64,000 nucleotides of DNA from Polytrichum commune (GCA_950295325.1 OX485806.1:23870001-23934000); one strand, 5' to 3'; positions 38,293 through 50,987 are shown, counted from the first letter of the stretch. Notes: generated by a model not told the origin, from the sequence alone. A program made the numbers and translations.

Positions 38293-41200
38293 ATGGTGGC
38301 CACCGTGGAAGATGCAGCAACTCGATGTGTGACGTTGCCACCGTCGCCGGTGCTGAAGGCCTCCCTTAAGAGGTCCCTGCCGTCTCTAACGTCTCTTCCT
38401 GGCGCTGCCTGTCTTCCAGAGGACATCCCTCTAGACTCCCTCAAGAAAGTAGTCCCTCCGCTCGAAAATGAGCTGCAGACCACCACTGCTGCAAAGAGTA
38501 CTCGTGGTAAGGACACCAAGAAATTTCATCTCGGAAGAAACTTGCACGCTAGCTGCTTGGAAATCACGGAGCCGGACATGGACGATGAAATCACTGGCGA
38601 GAAAGATGCGTACATGGCCAGTGTTCTTGCCCGCTATCGCAAAACTTTGACTGAGAAGACGAAGTATCATCTAGGTGCGTATCCAATTTGTAACTTCGTG
38701 CCCCTACTTAACAAGTTTGTCATCAATCGCTATCCTGCTTTACGAGCTCCCCTACGAAAGTGTGAGTGCTCGGTAAAGATGGAGTTAAAAGATCGAGACG
38801 TTATTCAAAATTGAAGTATACTTTGAAAGACACGCCTTGGTCTGATCCGGTCTTCACTTTTCTGCAATCAGTCAACAAAGACGTTTTGCCTATTGGTAAC
38901 TGGTCAGAGCAGGAACACGCTGCAGGTCTCATTAGTTAGTGCAGCTTAGGACCTACCGACTTGACAAAATCCTGGACGGTCGTCTTGATGAATTTCTTTC
39001 AGTTGTCACTCTCCAAGGCATTTCTTCTTCCCACCACAGTTTCTTTCCATCCATGCGGCTGTTCATCTTACTGTGCATAGGGATCCAATATTCTTTCCTA
39101 GTTGCTGTCGTTGTGGATGAGCCGTGGGTTATATCCCGAACTTGTCCAACTGGTCATAGTCGTCGAGTTGTGGTTAGTCCACTTGGTTAGTCGCTGTGTA
39201 TCAGGAGACGAATGTATCCTCGCCAATGTTGAGAATACGTCAGTCGATTGTTGTCTCGGTCAATTCCAGCTGATTTTCAGGTGTAGGTTCTTCGAGCTTC
39301 TGAATTTAGACCATGGTAATACCTGTTGCATCTTCAAGAGCAAGCCTCATCGTGGCTTGACTGCTCGCTATCTTCATGCTTTTGTTTGCATTTTTGTGTG
39401 GTTGTCGAGTCTACTACCGCCTGAATGTGCTCCAAATGGCTGCAGGATATCCTTACAACCTGGACTTCGATTACGGAGCTCTGTCACAGCTGCAGCACTT
39501 TTCCATCAACAACTTAGGGGATCCGTTCATCGAAAGCAACTACGGCGTCCATTCCAGGCAATTTGAGGTAGGTGTGTTGGATTGGTTTGCAAGGTTGTGG
39601 GAGCTGGAGAAAGATGAATACTGGGGTTACATCACCAATTGCGGCACGGAAGGCAACCTTCATGGTATCCTCCTCGGGTAAGCGTTGATGTTCTCCACAG
39701 TAGATGTTTTCTGACACCAGTCGTTTTTGCATTCCTGGACCTGTAGTTTTCTGAATGTTATTACTGGAGAAATTGTCAATATATAGTTAGCCTTGGTTTG
39801 GAAACAAATTTCTCTGTGCGAATACTACATCTCCCAGAGGACACGTTAGGATAGTTGGGTCGTCCAACTTTGCATTCAACTCCTTACAAATATGGCTGTT
39901 TTCCTAGTTCTTCTTGATTCTAAGTAGAGCATGGTCAATCATTCCAGGAGGGAAGTTCTTCCAGATGGCATCCTCTACGCATCCAGGGATTCGCATTACT
40001 CCGTGTTCAAAGCTGCCCGCATGTATCGCATGGAGGCTGTGAAAGTGGACACTCTTTTGTCGGGGGAGATAGATTGTGCCGATTTTGAGCGCAAGCTGAC
40101 CGAGAGAAAGGACAAGCCTGCTATCTTGAACGTGAACATTGGTAACTAGCTAATCCCAAACTCTTTGAAGTGATTTTGTCTTTGTGGAATCAGGTTCGAT
40201 CGTGTGGAGTACGTTGCATATAGGATGTTGATCTGCCATTTACTGAACAGGGGTATTGGAGTAATCTTTCGTCGATTGCTGGTTTGTGTAGGCACAACAG
40301 TTAAGGGTGCCGTGGACGATTTGGACTCGATTATTAGAATTCTGGGAAAAGTGGGTTACACAGAAGACCGTTTCTACATTCACGTGGATGGTGCACTCTT
40401 CGGGCTGATGATGCCTTTCGTCAAAAAAGTAAGTTTCAATTGTCCTAATGAACAATTCTTGAGTTGTTGTTTAAGTAGTCATTTTTATAGAACATAGTCG
40501 AATTTTGAGATTTTATTCTGGAATGTCGAACACGTCGGATATGCTTTAGTAAGATGGTTTGAAATGAGATTGGTATCAGACATGTGCAGTGTAAGCTAGA
40601 TTGCCTGCTGAAGATGATTCGGTTGTGCAGAGGACCACACTCCTTCATCTTTTGATCGATATGTTTGTCCTAGAAAAGTCTGTTCGGGTGCGCAATGCCG
40701 ATCTCAAAATGTGGTGCTGCTACGTGCCATGAGGTAAACAGTTTGCGTATGGTGCATGAGACACAACTTCCATGTGGCGAAAGTAGAGAAGCACGGTGTT
40801 TACATTTCTGGTAGGTACAAGCTAGAAAGAGAACATCGTGGGACTTCTACTCGTGACTTGACAGATATCCAACCGCTGACGCCAGTTGTGCACCGGAGTA
40901 GCTGGCGATTCAAATATCTTACCAAAATCAGATGTAGAGATTTAGTCTTAGGATCCTCTCTTACATGTTCTAACCCATTATTACTACGCATTCTATCTTA
41001 TTAAAGGGTACTTGGGATCTGCGGTACATTCGAAAGAAGTCATTATCCGGAGAAGTTCACGAGGTAAGTGATCTAACACAGTTAAGGAGAGCGTCCATTC
41101 ACGTACGTCCCACAATGAAACATCCTTTTGATCTACCTCTCGTATTTTTTTATCTAATTTTCTTGTGCTTTCCATTTGTAAATACAGTCTAACTCAAGTT

Positions 41201-42301
41201 CTTCAACGTTTTGTTTCTAGCCGTTCGCTGTGTCTGGTTTTGTTGGAGGACTATGAGCAATTCTCACTAATGCTGGATTTGCCTGAACTTCTGCAGGCTC
41301 CCAAGGTGTCATTCAAAAAACCCATTGGTAGTGTAAGTGTGTCGGGTCACAAATTCGTTGGCTGCCCGGTGCCGTGTGGGGTTCAAATCACTAGAATGAA
41401 GCATATTAATGCACTCTCCCGTAATGTTGAGTACTTGGCTTCTCGTGATGCAACCATCATGGGAAGTCGCAACGGCCATGCGCCAATTTTCCTGTGGTAC
41501 ACTCTGAACCGGAAAGGGTATCATGGTTTCCAGAAAGAGGTCCAGCGGTGCCTTCGTAACGCACACTATTTAAAAGAGAAATTGCGGGAAGCCAAATTTG
41601 GTGTCCTTCTTAATGAGCTCAGCAGCACAGTGGTGTTTGAGAGGCCGAATAATGAAGAATTCATTCTCAAATGGCAGCTGGCATGTCAGGTTGGTGACTA
41701 TTTTCTTTGATGCCGAGTTGTTTTTTTTTTTGCGAATAATCTAATCTATTTTTAATACAATCACTCCAAGAAACCTCGGGGTGGTACTTCCATTTGCTTT
41801 TGTAAAGCTATATTGTAACTGCATTCAGGGTGCCGTGTATTATATTTACAGGTTTGATATTCTAGCTTGTGCTTGTTTACAAAATCTACTGTTCTACAGC
41901 CTTCATACGTACACGGAACACAACTGTGGTGACTATTTAGTGAAAATGTTACTAATTCAACTAGACAATTGTTGTAAAGTTACACCCGGTGCCTTGCGAA
42001 AATAGTGTTTCTAAATTCTTATGTTTGACCTCCTTGTTGACAGGGTAAAATTGCCCATGCGGTGGTCATGCCAAGTGTGACTGTGGGGAAACTGGACGAT
42101 TTTGTGGAGGAGCTTGTTGAGGCTCGTAAGCTCAATTTCCCAGATGGAAACGTGATTGTCCCCTGTATTGTGGAGGAGGTCGGTCCTCAGAATTGCGCCT
42201 GCTCTCTCCACCGTGGTGCAATAACTACTCCTCCCAAGGCAGAAAAACCTGTGACTGCGCCGCATCAAAATGGAAAACAGGTTATGGGACCTTTGCACTG
42301 A
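38293..42301 (+). CDS. SDC: Serine decarboxylase (PLP-dependent, group II decarboxylase), 6 coding exons, 531 aa
   Basis: Exons: 38293-38674, 39446-39677, 39948-40141, 40292-40428, 41297-41689, 42044-42301. All introns are GT-AG, phases agree, and the total is 1596 nt including TGA. Known role: decarboxylates L-serine to ethanolamine with pyridoxal phosphate, feeding phosphatidylethanolamine and phosphatidylcholine synthesis; the plant enzyme is soluble. Seen: TNCGTEGN and [18 protein letters not shown] (cofactor-binding region), [31 protein letters not shown], and SGHKF with the Schiff-base lysine at residue 334. The C-terminal part carries [17 protein letters not shown]. The first 127 residues are less conserved in appearance and the protein is somewhat longer than the roughly 480-residue Arabidopsis enzyme, with extra sequence at both ends. 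The start is the ATG at 38293, which opens exon 1 in frame. The older annotation name 'histidine decarboxylase-like' refers to the same family. A decayed copy of exons 3-6 lies 6 kb downstream. Confidence 0.95.
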
Positions 42302-42930
42302 ATCCTTCTGGATGCCAACAGCTCACGCTGCTACTGACAATTGACAAGCAAGCATTCCAATACAATCAGTTTGCTGTAATTGTCAGGGCAGATGAGGCAC
42401 TGAACGCTTCGCGGCAAGAGTGTAATTATCATCAGCCGCCTGTAGCCCCACAAGTCATAAACATGACAAAGGGTAAAAGATGATTGACGACTGCTCAGAT
42501 TCACGATTCAAGTGCTGAGCACAACCCTTACTACAACAACAACAAGATCATGATGATGAAAAGACTTGGAGTTGGTGGTCTTGAGTTCCTTCCGTAGTTT
42601 TACGATGGGTTTTATATACAGCCTCCTGGGCTCTACTGCGGAAAGATGTTTCTGGCCTATCTGTTCCGGTGTTTTGCGGGGTTCGAAAACGATATAGCTC
42701 CCAAGTTGGAGGAGCTCTCTGGAAATGGTTCCATAGTGTTGCAAAAGGTAATTCAAATTGCATACTCCGGTATAATGTTGGGTATTGGTATTGCAGGTTA
42801 TGATAGGTCTCGGGTATATCAGGTATTGATTACAGGTCTAAGATATGATAAACTGACTCTCGCTGGACTTCGATTATCCAAGTCCAGCTTACATAGAAGA
42901 ATATATTCATAAGCGTGAAGGGTTACATCT
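42302..42930 (+). other. Probable 3' UTR / downstream flank of SDC
   Basis: The sequence after the SDC stop keeps a gene-like, moderately GC-rich composition for about 600 bp, then turns AT-rich. It contains a CAACAACAACAAG stretch near 42535. I could not fix a polyadenylation site, and an extra exon reached by alternative splicing cannot be excluded. Confidence 0.35.
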
Positions 42931-45900
42931 GGTATGATTGGTTTGTGACATAACTTAAAACACTTCCTGTAAAGATGAAGCTAGCTCGCTTCATTTCTTA
43001 AAAGTTAAAAGAAGGCAGCTGTCGCCATTTGCCATTGCGGACTCTCTAGTTTGATCTCGTCTGGTTTATTGAGTAAGACTCTCAAGTGCAAGTTTGGTTT
43101 GCGACTTGTGTATTCAATGTGACAGCTTGCACTCCATTCTTTCAACCTCATAACATTCTCCACGGTAGTACAAACTGGCTTGATCTGCTACATCATATAT
43201 TTCAAAAATTGCGGATTACCATGTGAGTGGGGTCCAAAGACTTTTTGTTTTCTTGTTTGTAAGGATGCAATCTTTTAGCACAAGCATAACACACAATAGA
43301 TGTTCACATTCTTGTAGAATATAACGACTGTTGGTGGTATGATGTAGATATTCTTTAAACAGACTATTGGTTTCAAAGAACTTACCCATGCATATTGAAA
43401 ATGTAAAACCGGTGATCTCTATGAAAGTGTGAGAATCTTTATGTACCCAAGCTCCTATCTAGATCAATACCACTCTAAACTATATTGATATTGTAAAGGT
43501 TCTTACATAGTATGTAGATGAAATGGTATAAAAATTAAAATACATATTGTCAACTACGCATGCCCTATTGGTATCATGAAATGTGAAAAGCGAATTGGTA
43601 TTAAAAAAGATGATCCTTTACCAACATACATTGTCAGTCAAATCATATGGGAGCCTTGTTTCATTTCGGGCCATCACCTAGGGTGTGGGGGGCCCATAGA
43701 TATGTGGCATCTAAGTAGCATCAACGAAAGAGAGCGAGGGATGATGAATAGTATGGAAGCAGGGAATAAGGCTATGAAAATCACGGAAGGACCTATGTGA
43801 TCATTTGCATGTCTTCTTGGACAATCATAAACGTGGAAACTAAATTGAAGGATGTAGCGGACAATTGAGGTTGTCGATGTAACATATTTCTTGTGTTAAC
43901 TACACTGAATATTGTATTTAGTGTTACCAAGGGGTCATCAATTCTTTTCGTCATGCTCGATACTAATTGTAAGCCACTGTGGAGTGTCACCAACACTAAA
44001 ATGTAAACCTAATATATATTGTCATTCCTTTACAATGTTGCAGTCACTGACACTTACGAAGTGATTTTTCACTTAAATGCTAAACATCCATGACAATATT
44101 TCGTTGCATAAATGTTAGGATGCATAATATACCAAATTTTGCTTCAATAATTGGCATGAGTTTCATCAAAAAATTCAATCATCCATGACAATACTTGTAA
44201 ACTTGTTCATAAGAAGTGTCATCAGAATTGTTACCACGATGTCGTAAAATACCATATGACATTAATATGTACAATATCTAGTGTAAGAGTTGCGCGTCTT
44301 CAATTTCTTTGGTTATTTTATTGCTTCTTGCAAGCCCTTTGCAAGATCTTTGGCTTTCCCTTGAAACATGTAATAGTTGCTTGGGGAAAGCGTACGACGG
44401 ACGCTCTTGTCAAGGATTTTTCAAATCTTAGAATTGTAGAGGAGTTTGCACAATGTCGTGCACTACTTTCACCACCAACTTTGTACCCTTGCCATACATC
44501 GGGCATGGATTAATCATCACATGTAACTTGTGTGGCCCTATTGATTGTGGTCATTACCAACTCCACATGCATCTTTTGTTGTTGGGATCGTTTTGGGAAT
44601 TATTTCATCGGTTACTTGTTGCAAATTTAAAAGATTGTCTTTTCAAATTTCATGAGCAAAGACATAAAATTTTGAAGTAGTTAAAGTGAAGATTCTCTTT
44701 CTCCGTTAAATGTCACATAGGCCATCTCAATTGTGTTACTTATTGAACCCATGAAGGTGTCTATTTTCTGAGCATACATACCAATCTCAACATTTTTTTG
44801 AATTAGTGTCCATTCCTAGTGTATATCTTGTCATATACTACTCAAGACATGTGTGCAATCAAGAACAATTGCTACATAAGGCCCACATACCTTAGATGAA
44901 GCTTCAAAATATGAGGCTTTGCACTCAAGTATGCAACTCCTATGTTATTGACAGGGGCAAGGGCATTAATTTTTGAATTGTAGTCCATTTGTTTGTAAAT
45001 AAAAAAATGTTTTGGTGTTTTGGTTACTCGTTGGAGTAAATGGACGACTAGTTTGAATGGTGTGTGAGTAGGTGTGGATACTTTAATTTTCACTAAAGAT
45101 AATGATAGCCTAGCCCCTCACCCCCCCCCCCCGGGTCTTGAATGAAACCACTTGCTTAGTACCACAACTTTAAAAAAATCATATCTTTAATACAAAAAAT
45201 ATAGAATTTAGTTATAGACCTCCAGAATCTGGGTGGCTTGACTCACCAACCTATATCAAAATAATATAATTTAGATCAATGTATATTATTTTCTCACTAT
45301 ATATGCTCGAATGTTTTAAAAAGTTACATTCTTGAATTCCTCTATAATATGACCTTGTTTCATAATGTGCCCCCTATATTTTAATATGAAAATTTCCTAG
45401 AACTCATATATCGATTACAAAAGTGCACATGATTACAACACGTAAAAAAAATGTTTTATTTTATTAATAGTGCCGATTGTGGATTACACCGATACCTAGA
45501 CAACACTTTAAAAACTTGTATAACATTCCTATATACTTCCAATAACACATGTTAATATGCATTAAAACCCTTTTTCAATAGCAAATAAGGCTTATATGAA
45601 GCAAGTCCGTTTAAATGAAACCACATGTTCATACTTAAGAATACAATTATGGGTGTTTGTACCATAGTCCAAAATGAATTGGAGAGCATTTGGCCACGAT
45701 TGAAATGTCCAAAGTCTCTAGATCGGCCAACTTGCCCTTTGGTAAATAACTTACTCCACGGATTATCCCACTCAATGCTCGTGACTATTTGGAGTCGTGG
45801 GATGCAATAACGTCTTCCTCCTCGGGAGTACTAACTTATTTTGTCGCTTTATTATCCTCACACCTCATAATTTTATTCAGTTGGCCTGAGAGGTTGGGTG

Positions 45901-45990
45901 GGTCCAGAATTTGTCAGAAATATTGTTTTCGAACTACACTACACTACGTGCTACACCAAAGAGATGCCCTTCGCCAGGAGATTTCAGGCC
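42931..45990. other. AT-rich intergenic DNA
   Basis: Includes a fragment TACACTGAATATTGTATTTA near 43900 of the 27670/29607 MITE type and a C run at 45121-45132. No gene is evident. Confidence 0.45.
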
Positions 45991-45991
45991 A

Positions 45992-46044
45992 CTTCACACA
46001 CGAGCCAAGAGCTGTGACCATGAAATTCTGAGAGCCCAAGTCTT
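45992..46044 (+). mobile_element. Terminal fragment of the copy A/B MITE family
   Basis: GGCCACTTCACACACGAGCC followed by AGAGCTGTGACCATGA and GAGAGCCC matches one end of the 31476 and 62288 elements for about 50 bp. The rest of the element is not present here. Confidence 0.65.
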
Positions 46045-46172
46045 CATTTATTGGTATTATTATTTTTTTCTTCTCTTCTTTTGTGTTCTTCACTTTAGTC
46101 CTACTGTGTTACTGGCTCCATTGCCAGTTTAAAAGAGCTATTGCTTTTAAGGGTTTAGTGAGGTACATAGTA

Positions 46173-46272
46173 TACATAAGATTTGGGCGAACCAACCCAT
46201 ACACTCGTTCTTTGTTGGATGTTTAAACCCTTGTCTCCAAGGAACCAGTGTACGGGTTGCTTCGCCCCAACC
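46173..46272. repeat. Small foldback repeat
   Basis: GGGCGAACCAACCCATACAC at the left and the complement GGGGCGAAGCAACCCGTACAC at the right are inverted. The left arm recurs, inverted, as ATGGGTTGGTTCGCCCAAAT at 61990-62009. Confidence 0.55.
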
Positions 46273-46824
46273 GTATACATGATGGATAGTTGTTTTTTTT
46301 TTTCTCCTGTTATGTGTATATTTTGGAAGTCCATTGCACATCAAGTGTGCATTCCTTGGCAAATGCATGATGGTGGTCCTCAATTACCACCCCGTCCAAC
46401 CCCGATGTATACACATGTGGGTCCTTTGTTAATACAATTTTGAAGGCTACTGCACCCATCATGCGTTCCATTCAATTCTCATGTAACAAACTTCTCATAG
46501 GTTTATCACCAACTTTCACACTAACACTTATAAATCAAAACAATGAGTTGAAGAACTTGGTTTATTTTCTTTGTAATGTCAAATTACAAACATAGACCAA
46601 GTAGGTCTTGGTCTAAGCTCAACCACCCGACCATAGGAGAGAGACAAAAAGATCCTCTCTCCTCCCCCGAGCTTCCTCTTATGCCAAAGGCACTACTTTT
46701 ACAATCTACTTTTACATATAGTAAAAATATTCTATTCATAGCTTTATTTCTTAGTTCTACTATGAATCTTCTATCTTTGGTTCTTCTAGAACCTTCTTCC
46801 ATCTTTTATCTCAATCTCATTCTT

Positions 46825-47180
46825 CCAATTGGTACTGTCTAATTCCAATTGGATTCATCCATCCTTCCTTCTAGTTGGAATTGTCTAATTCCAACTAACT
46901 TCATCCAACCATTCTTCTAGTTGGAATTGTCTAATTCCAACTAGATCTATCTATTCATTGAGAGTTGTCTAACTCCAATGAATAGCATTTATCTTTCCAA
47001 TTTTGGAGTGGTCTAACTCCAGTGCACCTCATCGAGAGTTGTCCAACTCATGTGCGCATGTTCTCAATATGGAATGGTCTAATTCCAATGCACTAAATGC
47101 GGAGCTGTCTAACCTGTTGTCAATCTGGAGTTGTCTAACTCCAATCGATCTATCTTCAACTAGAAGTTGTCTAGCTCCCA
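46825..47180. repeat. Array of about ten small hairpins around a GTCT loop
   Basis: Units share the core GGARTT-GTCT-AAYTCC and are spaced 26 to 46 bp apart. The best unit, 46916-46945, has a perfect 13-bp stem around GTCT. Others are 46825-46852, 46872-46897, 46953-46983, about 47003-47021, 47035-47050, 47069-47087 and 47126-47143; units near 47101 and 47161 are decayed. Stems alternate GGAATT/AATTCC with GGAGTT/AACTCC, and the flanking arms also change together (TAGTTGG/CCAACTA, ATTCATTG/CAATGAAT). It contains no convincing ORF. Two weaker units occur near 61603-61640. Confidence 0.8.
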
Positions 47181-48218
47181 TCATCCTCTGCTTACACACT
47201 AGCACATGTGGTTAGAATTTTTCAATTATCCATCAATATTTGTAGTTACTTTACATCTGCTCTTCGGGTTGGGCTACTTTATTGTGCACTACAAGGTGTT
47301 TGTTTGATACAGTTTTTGAGTTCCATGTTCCATAGGACAAAACGTTTGATACCTATTTAGCTAGTAGTTCAAAGTGGATTTCTTTTGGATTAAAAGGCCT
47401 ATTTCACTCATGATTTACATTTTCTACATGTGATGGCTTTATTCACCACATTAGATTCAAAAGCTTGGTTTCAATAAATTATTCCATTATATAGCCTACC
47501 GTTTGCACATGTGTATTTGTGTTTCTACATGTACTTCTCATGTACGTGGGGAGTAATTTCATAATCACCTGCATCGCTTCTAGTTGTTTTGGATGCCACT
47601 ACGTGATCCACCAATTTCTTTTTATTTATCCTTGATCTTTATGTAATTGTGTTCTCTAGTTTGCCTCCGCATTTCTTGTTGTTCTGTATATATGCTCGCA
47701 TTTTATGGAATCATGGTCATCGTGTACATGTTCATTTGTGAGTAACCAAGAATTTCATTTTTCATTTCCTTTTGTTTTGTTGAATGTTTGAAGATCTTGG
47801 GCATTCATTCCCAACATATCTTGCATAACGTTGCATCGTTGCTCCTCTATGTGACAAGCACAGTTTGCAAGCCCCCTTGTGGAGTGACCACCATCACCCC
47901 CTCCCCCTCTAGATCAGGACCTTGACTTTCAACACACCTCCACGACCTAGGAAAACATGAGATATGTTGATGGTTGTGGCCCCACCCCAAGGTGGTCTTA
48001 TGTGTAAATTCCACTTCGCCCCCTTCCGTTGTTTTTCCTTCAACAGAGGCCTAGCATTCAACTCCCCGTACTTGTACCTAACTTTCCATCTTGTGTTTTT
48101 CCATATGTTGTTGATCTTGATCCCAAGCCTATTGGTCTGCATGATTGTGAACCTCATTTGGGCTTTGCATCGTTGCGGATCCAATTTCCAGTGTCCGATG
48201 ATTGGTGTTGACACAAGA

Positions 48219-48382
48219 TACAAGGGGGGTTTACAACATTCCCTTTTGGCATAATTCCCTCTTTTGTGTGGGAAAAACGTAAGAATTCCCTTCAAAAGGA
48301 GGGAATTATGTCAAAGTGGGAATGTTCATAGTGGGAAAACCATCCCCTTTCCCATGCGGGAATTTCCCAAACGCTCCATGTG
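48219..48382 (+). mobile_element. 164-bp MITE, copy 1 (at 5' edge of SDC pseudogene)
   Basis: This 164-bp unit matches 50444-50607 along its whole length with scattered substitutions. In the copy at 50444 the ends are inverted (CACAAGGGGGATTT at the left; CACAAGGAGCATTT is the complement of the right, 12 of 14 equal). It also has subterminal inverted segments around GGCATAATTCCCTC and GAGGGAATTATGTC. It carries no ORF. I could not identify a clear target duplication. Its right end touches the first base of the pseudogene homology. Confidence 0.75.
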
Positions 48383-49950
48383 AAGGAAGTTCTCCAAGAT
48401 GGAATTTTGTATGTATCTAGAGATTCACATTACTCTGTTCAAATCTAGCCGTATGTATTGCATGGAGGCTGTGAATGTGGATACACTTCTGTCACGGGAA
48501 ATAGATTGTGTTGTGGGTGTCTCATTGGACTGCATCTTGTTGCAGACATGCATTTTAATTCATAATGAGGTTTGATGGAAACAACAAAGTGTTATGTATT
48601 TCAACCATTGTACGTAAGGCTCTTTGAGATTTGCAGGCACAATTGTGAAAGGTGTTGTGGACGATCTGGATCTGATTCTCCGCACATTGTAAAATGTTGG
48701 ATATACGGAGGATCGTTTTTACATTCATGCGGATGCTGCCCTCTTTGGATTGATATTGATGATATGCCCTTTGTTAAGAGAGTAAGTGTACTTCGGATGG
48801 ATTCATTTTTATCTAGTGAAGTGCGTAGTGTGATTGATACTACACCAGTTGAGCACAGTTAAATTTGTGTGCCTCCAAGAGACATCATGTGATCTACATT
48901 TCATGGCAGACTTGACAGTGCTTAGGTTTCTATCTGGTAGCTGCGCATCGGGTTCTAGGAGGTCTGATGATTTGCATATCCGTGAAATTTGACTGTCTTG
49001 CAGTATCTCATTGAGGGGACCTAGAGTGTAAACTCCTGACACAGGTTTCATCTGGATTTGTGCAGGCTCCGAAAGTAGCCTTCAAAAAACCAATTGGTAG
49101 ATTTAAGTGTGTCAAGCCACAAATTTGTGGGTTGCCCAATGCCTTGTGGTGTGCGAATTACTAGAGTGGATGGTATATATCAATGCACTCTCACGAAATG
49201 TTGAGCACCTGGCTTCTCGAGATGCCACAATCATGAGTAGTCGTAATGGCCATGCTCCGATTTTCTTGTGGTACACCCTCAATCGTAAGGGATACCGCGG
49301 GTTCTAAAAAGAGACCCAGCGATGTCTCCATGATGCTCATTCTTTGAAAGAACGATTGCGGGAAGCCAACTTTGGTGTCCTGCTAAGCGAGCTTAGCAGC
49401 ACGGTGGCATTTGAGAGGCCTCTGGATGAAACATTCATTCTCAAATGGCAGCTAACATGTCAGGTTAGAAATCCAGTCTTCCTGTCTCCTGCATTTATAA
49501 GTTGGTGAAAGTCGCAAATTAGCCTGCTGTCATACCGTCCATGAAATTGTTAGCTGGGGTTGGTAATCTGTTGTGTGTGTGTGTCAAAAACTGGATGTCA
49601 GTTGTGGGAAACGGAAGTCAGGTAATGAGTAGGAAACATGCATATTACAAATAGGAACCCCCTATGTATACAATTTTGTAGCTACATAATGTTGTGATCA
49701 CTTTCTTCTGGAACCTGGATGATTCTAGACACCATTTCTCTTTGTTTTCGAGGGAAAACTGCACATGCAGTGATCGTGCCAAGTGTAACTGTAGAGAAAC
49801 TGGATGATTTTTGTGAACGAACTTATTCAGGCCCGGAAGAATGCTTTCCCTGCTGGAAACGTGATTGTTCCTTGCATCATCGAGGAGATTGGTGCTGCGA
49901 AGTGTGCATGCTTGCACCATCAAGGTTCAGCTACTACAAAAACGAGTAAT
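48383..49950 (+). pseudogene. Degenerate duplicate of SDC exons 3-6 with introns retained
   Basis: Four blocks match the SDC gene at 38-42 kb: exon 3 part (48383-48511), exon 4 (48637-48780), exon 5 (49065-49461) and exon 6 (about 49752-49950). Splice donors remain after exon 4 (GTAAGT) and exon 5 (GTTAG), so this is a DNA-level duplicate and not a retrocopy. Exons 1-2 and the last third of exon 3 are missing. Breaks seen: a frameshift plus TAG in exon 3 after [11 protein letters not shown] and a small insertion in exon 4; a shift in exon 5 that puts the region of the catalytic lysine out of frame; TAA replacing the glutamine codon after GYRGF; and an extra T in exon 6. The exon 6 acceptor AG lies one base inside the old exon. 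No functional enzyme can come from it. Confidence 0.92.
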
Positions 49951-50443
49951 TAATTAAAGAGTGAGAATTAGTCGAGCAAATATACGCTCCATCTGCTCCA
50001 AATTGAATCAGTGGAAGCTTTTTAACTTGTTTGGTGGCCTCAGGTCTTACATATGCTGTGGACAGTTTCAAGCACCATAGCATCCCCTCCCATAAACATC
50101 TCATTATGGGGTGTGGTTCGCATCAATGCCAATTGCAAGGGACAATTTTTAGCTGCTACTTGCTGCCATAAGCCCCCAATTAATACAAGAGGGTATAGAT
50201 ATAGGTTGAATTAATGTGAACAACAGCTGTGCAGATATTCACAATGTTTAGTGAACGCTGCAATTGTCACAGCAAAACAACTGAGAATAAATAGTGTAAG
50301 TGTTTTGTACTTGCTCAAAAAAATTGTTTTTGGAGGATTGGGTAGAGGTGCATCCCTCGTGTAGTTAGAATACCCCTGGAAGTACGGGAGGCTCGATTTG
50401 TTGCAGTATGGACTTTGGAGACTGACTTTGATCCCAGGAGGCC

Positions 50444-50607
50444 CACAAGGGGGATTTACAACATTCCCTTTTGGCACAATTCCCTTTTGTGTGTGGGAAA
50501 AACTTAAGAATTCCTTTCAAAACGAGGGAATTATGTCAAAGTGCGAATGTTCATAGTGGGAAATCCATCCCTTTCCCCATGCGGGAATTTTCCAAATGCT
50601 CCTTGTG
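50444..50607 (+). mobile_element. 164-bp MITE, copy 2 (downstream of SDC pseudogene)
   Basis: Same length, orientation and internal palindromic layout as the copy at 48219-48382. The left terminus reads CACAAGGGGG and the right CTCCTTGTG. It lies about 500 bp after the last recognisable pseudogene exon. Confidence 0.75.
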
Positions 50608-50987
50608 AGGGAGTTTATAGAGCTACAACACTAATTCATGGAGGAAGGTGCAATGTCCGGGAAGAACCGGTATTTAGTGTAATGGCGGCCGGTTGGTTTT
50701 GTGAAAAGTCCAGTTGAATTGGGGAAGTGGAGGATGTGAAACTGGTGCTTTTAAAAAAAGAACGGATTTCAACTGGCAACCATGTTGAGGAGGATTTTTA
50801 CCTGGATGAATTGTGAAATAGGCGGATTTCATCTTGTTTGATTCATCTTGGGCCAGAGATCAAATGGTTTTAGGGTTTAGGTTATGTGTTCGTTGTAGGC
50901 TTGTAGTGATTTGGTGAATGGCGGACAGGCGAAGCTTTTGCTTCATTATTGCATTTCATTGTTGACGGCTAGCGTTTAGAATGTATT

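Noticed and set aside
46825-47180. CRISPR-like or simple tandem repeat
   Set aside because: Unit spacing is irregular and the stems vary in a paired manner; it does not fit either class.
48383-49950. Second functional decarboxylase gene
   Set aside because: Several stops and frameshifts, the catalytic lysine region out of frame, first exons missing.
48383-49950. Processed (retroposed) pseudogene
   Set aside because: Exon blocks are separated by intron-like DNA with splice donors, so it was copied as DNA.
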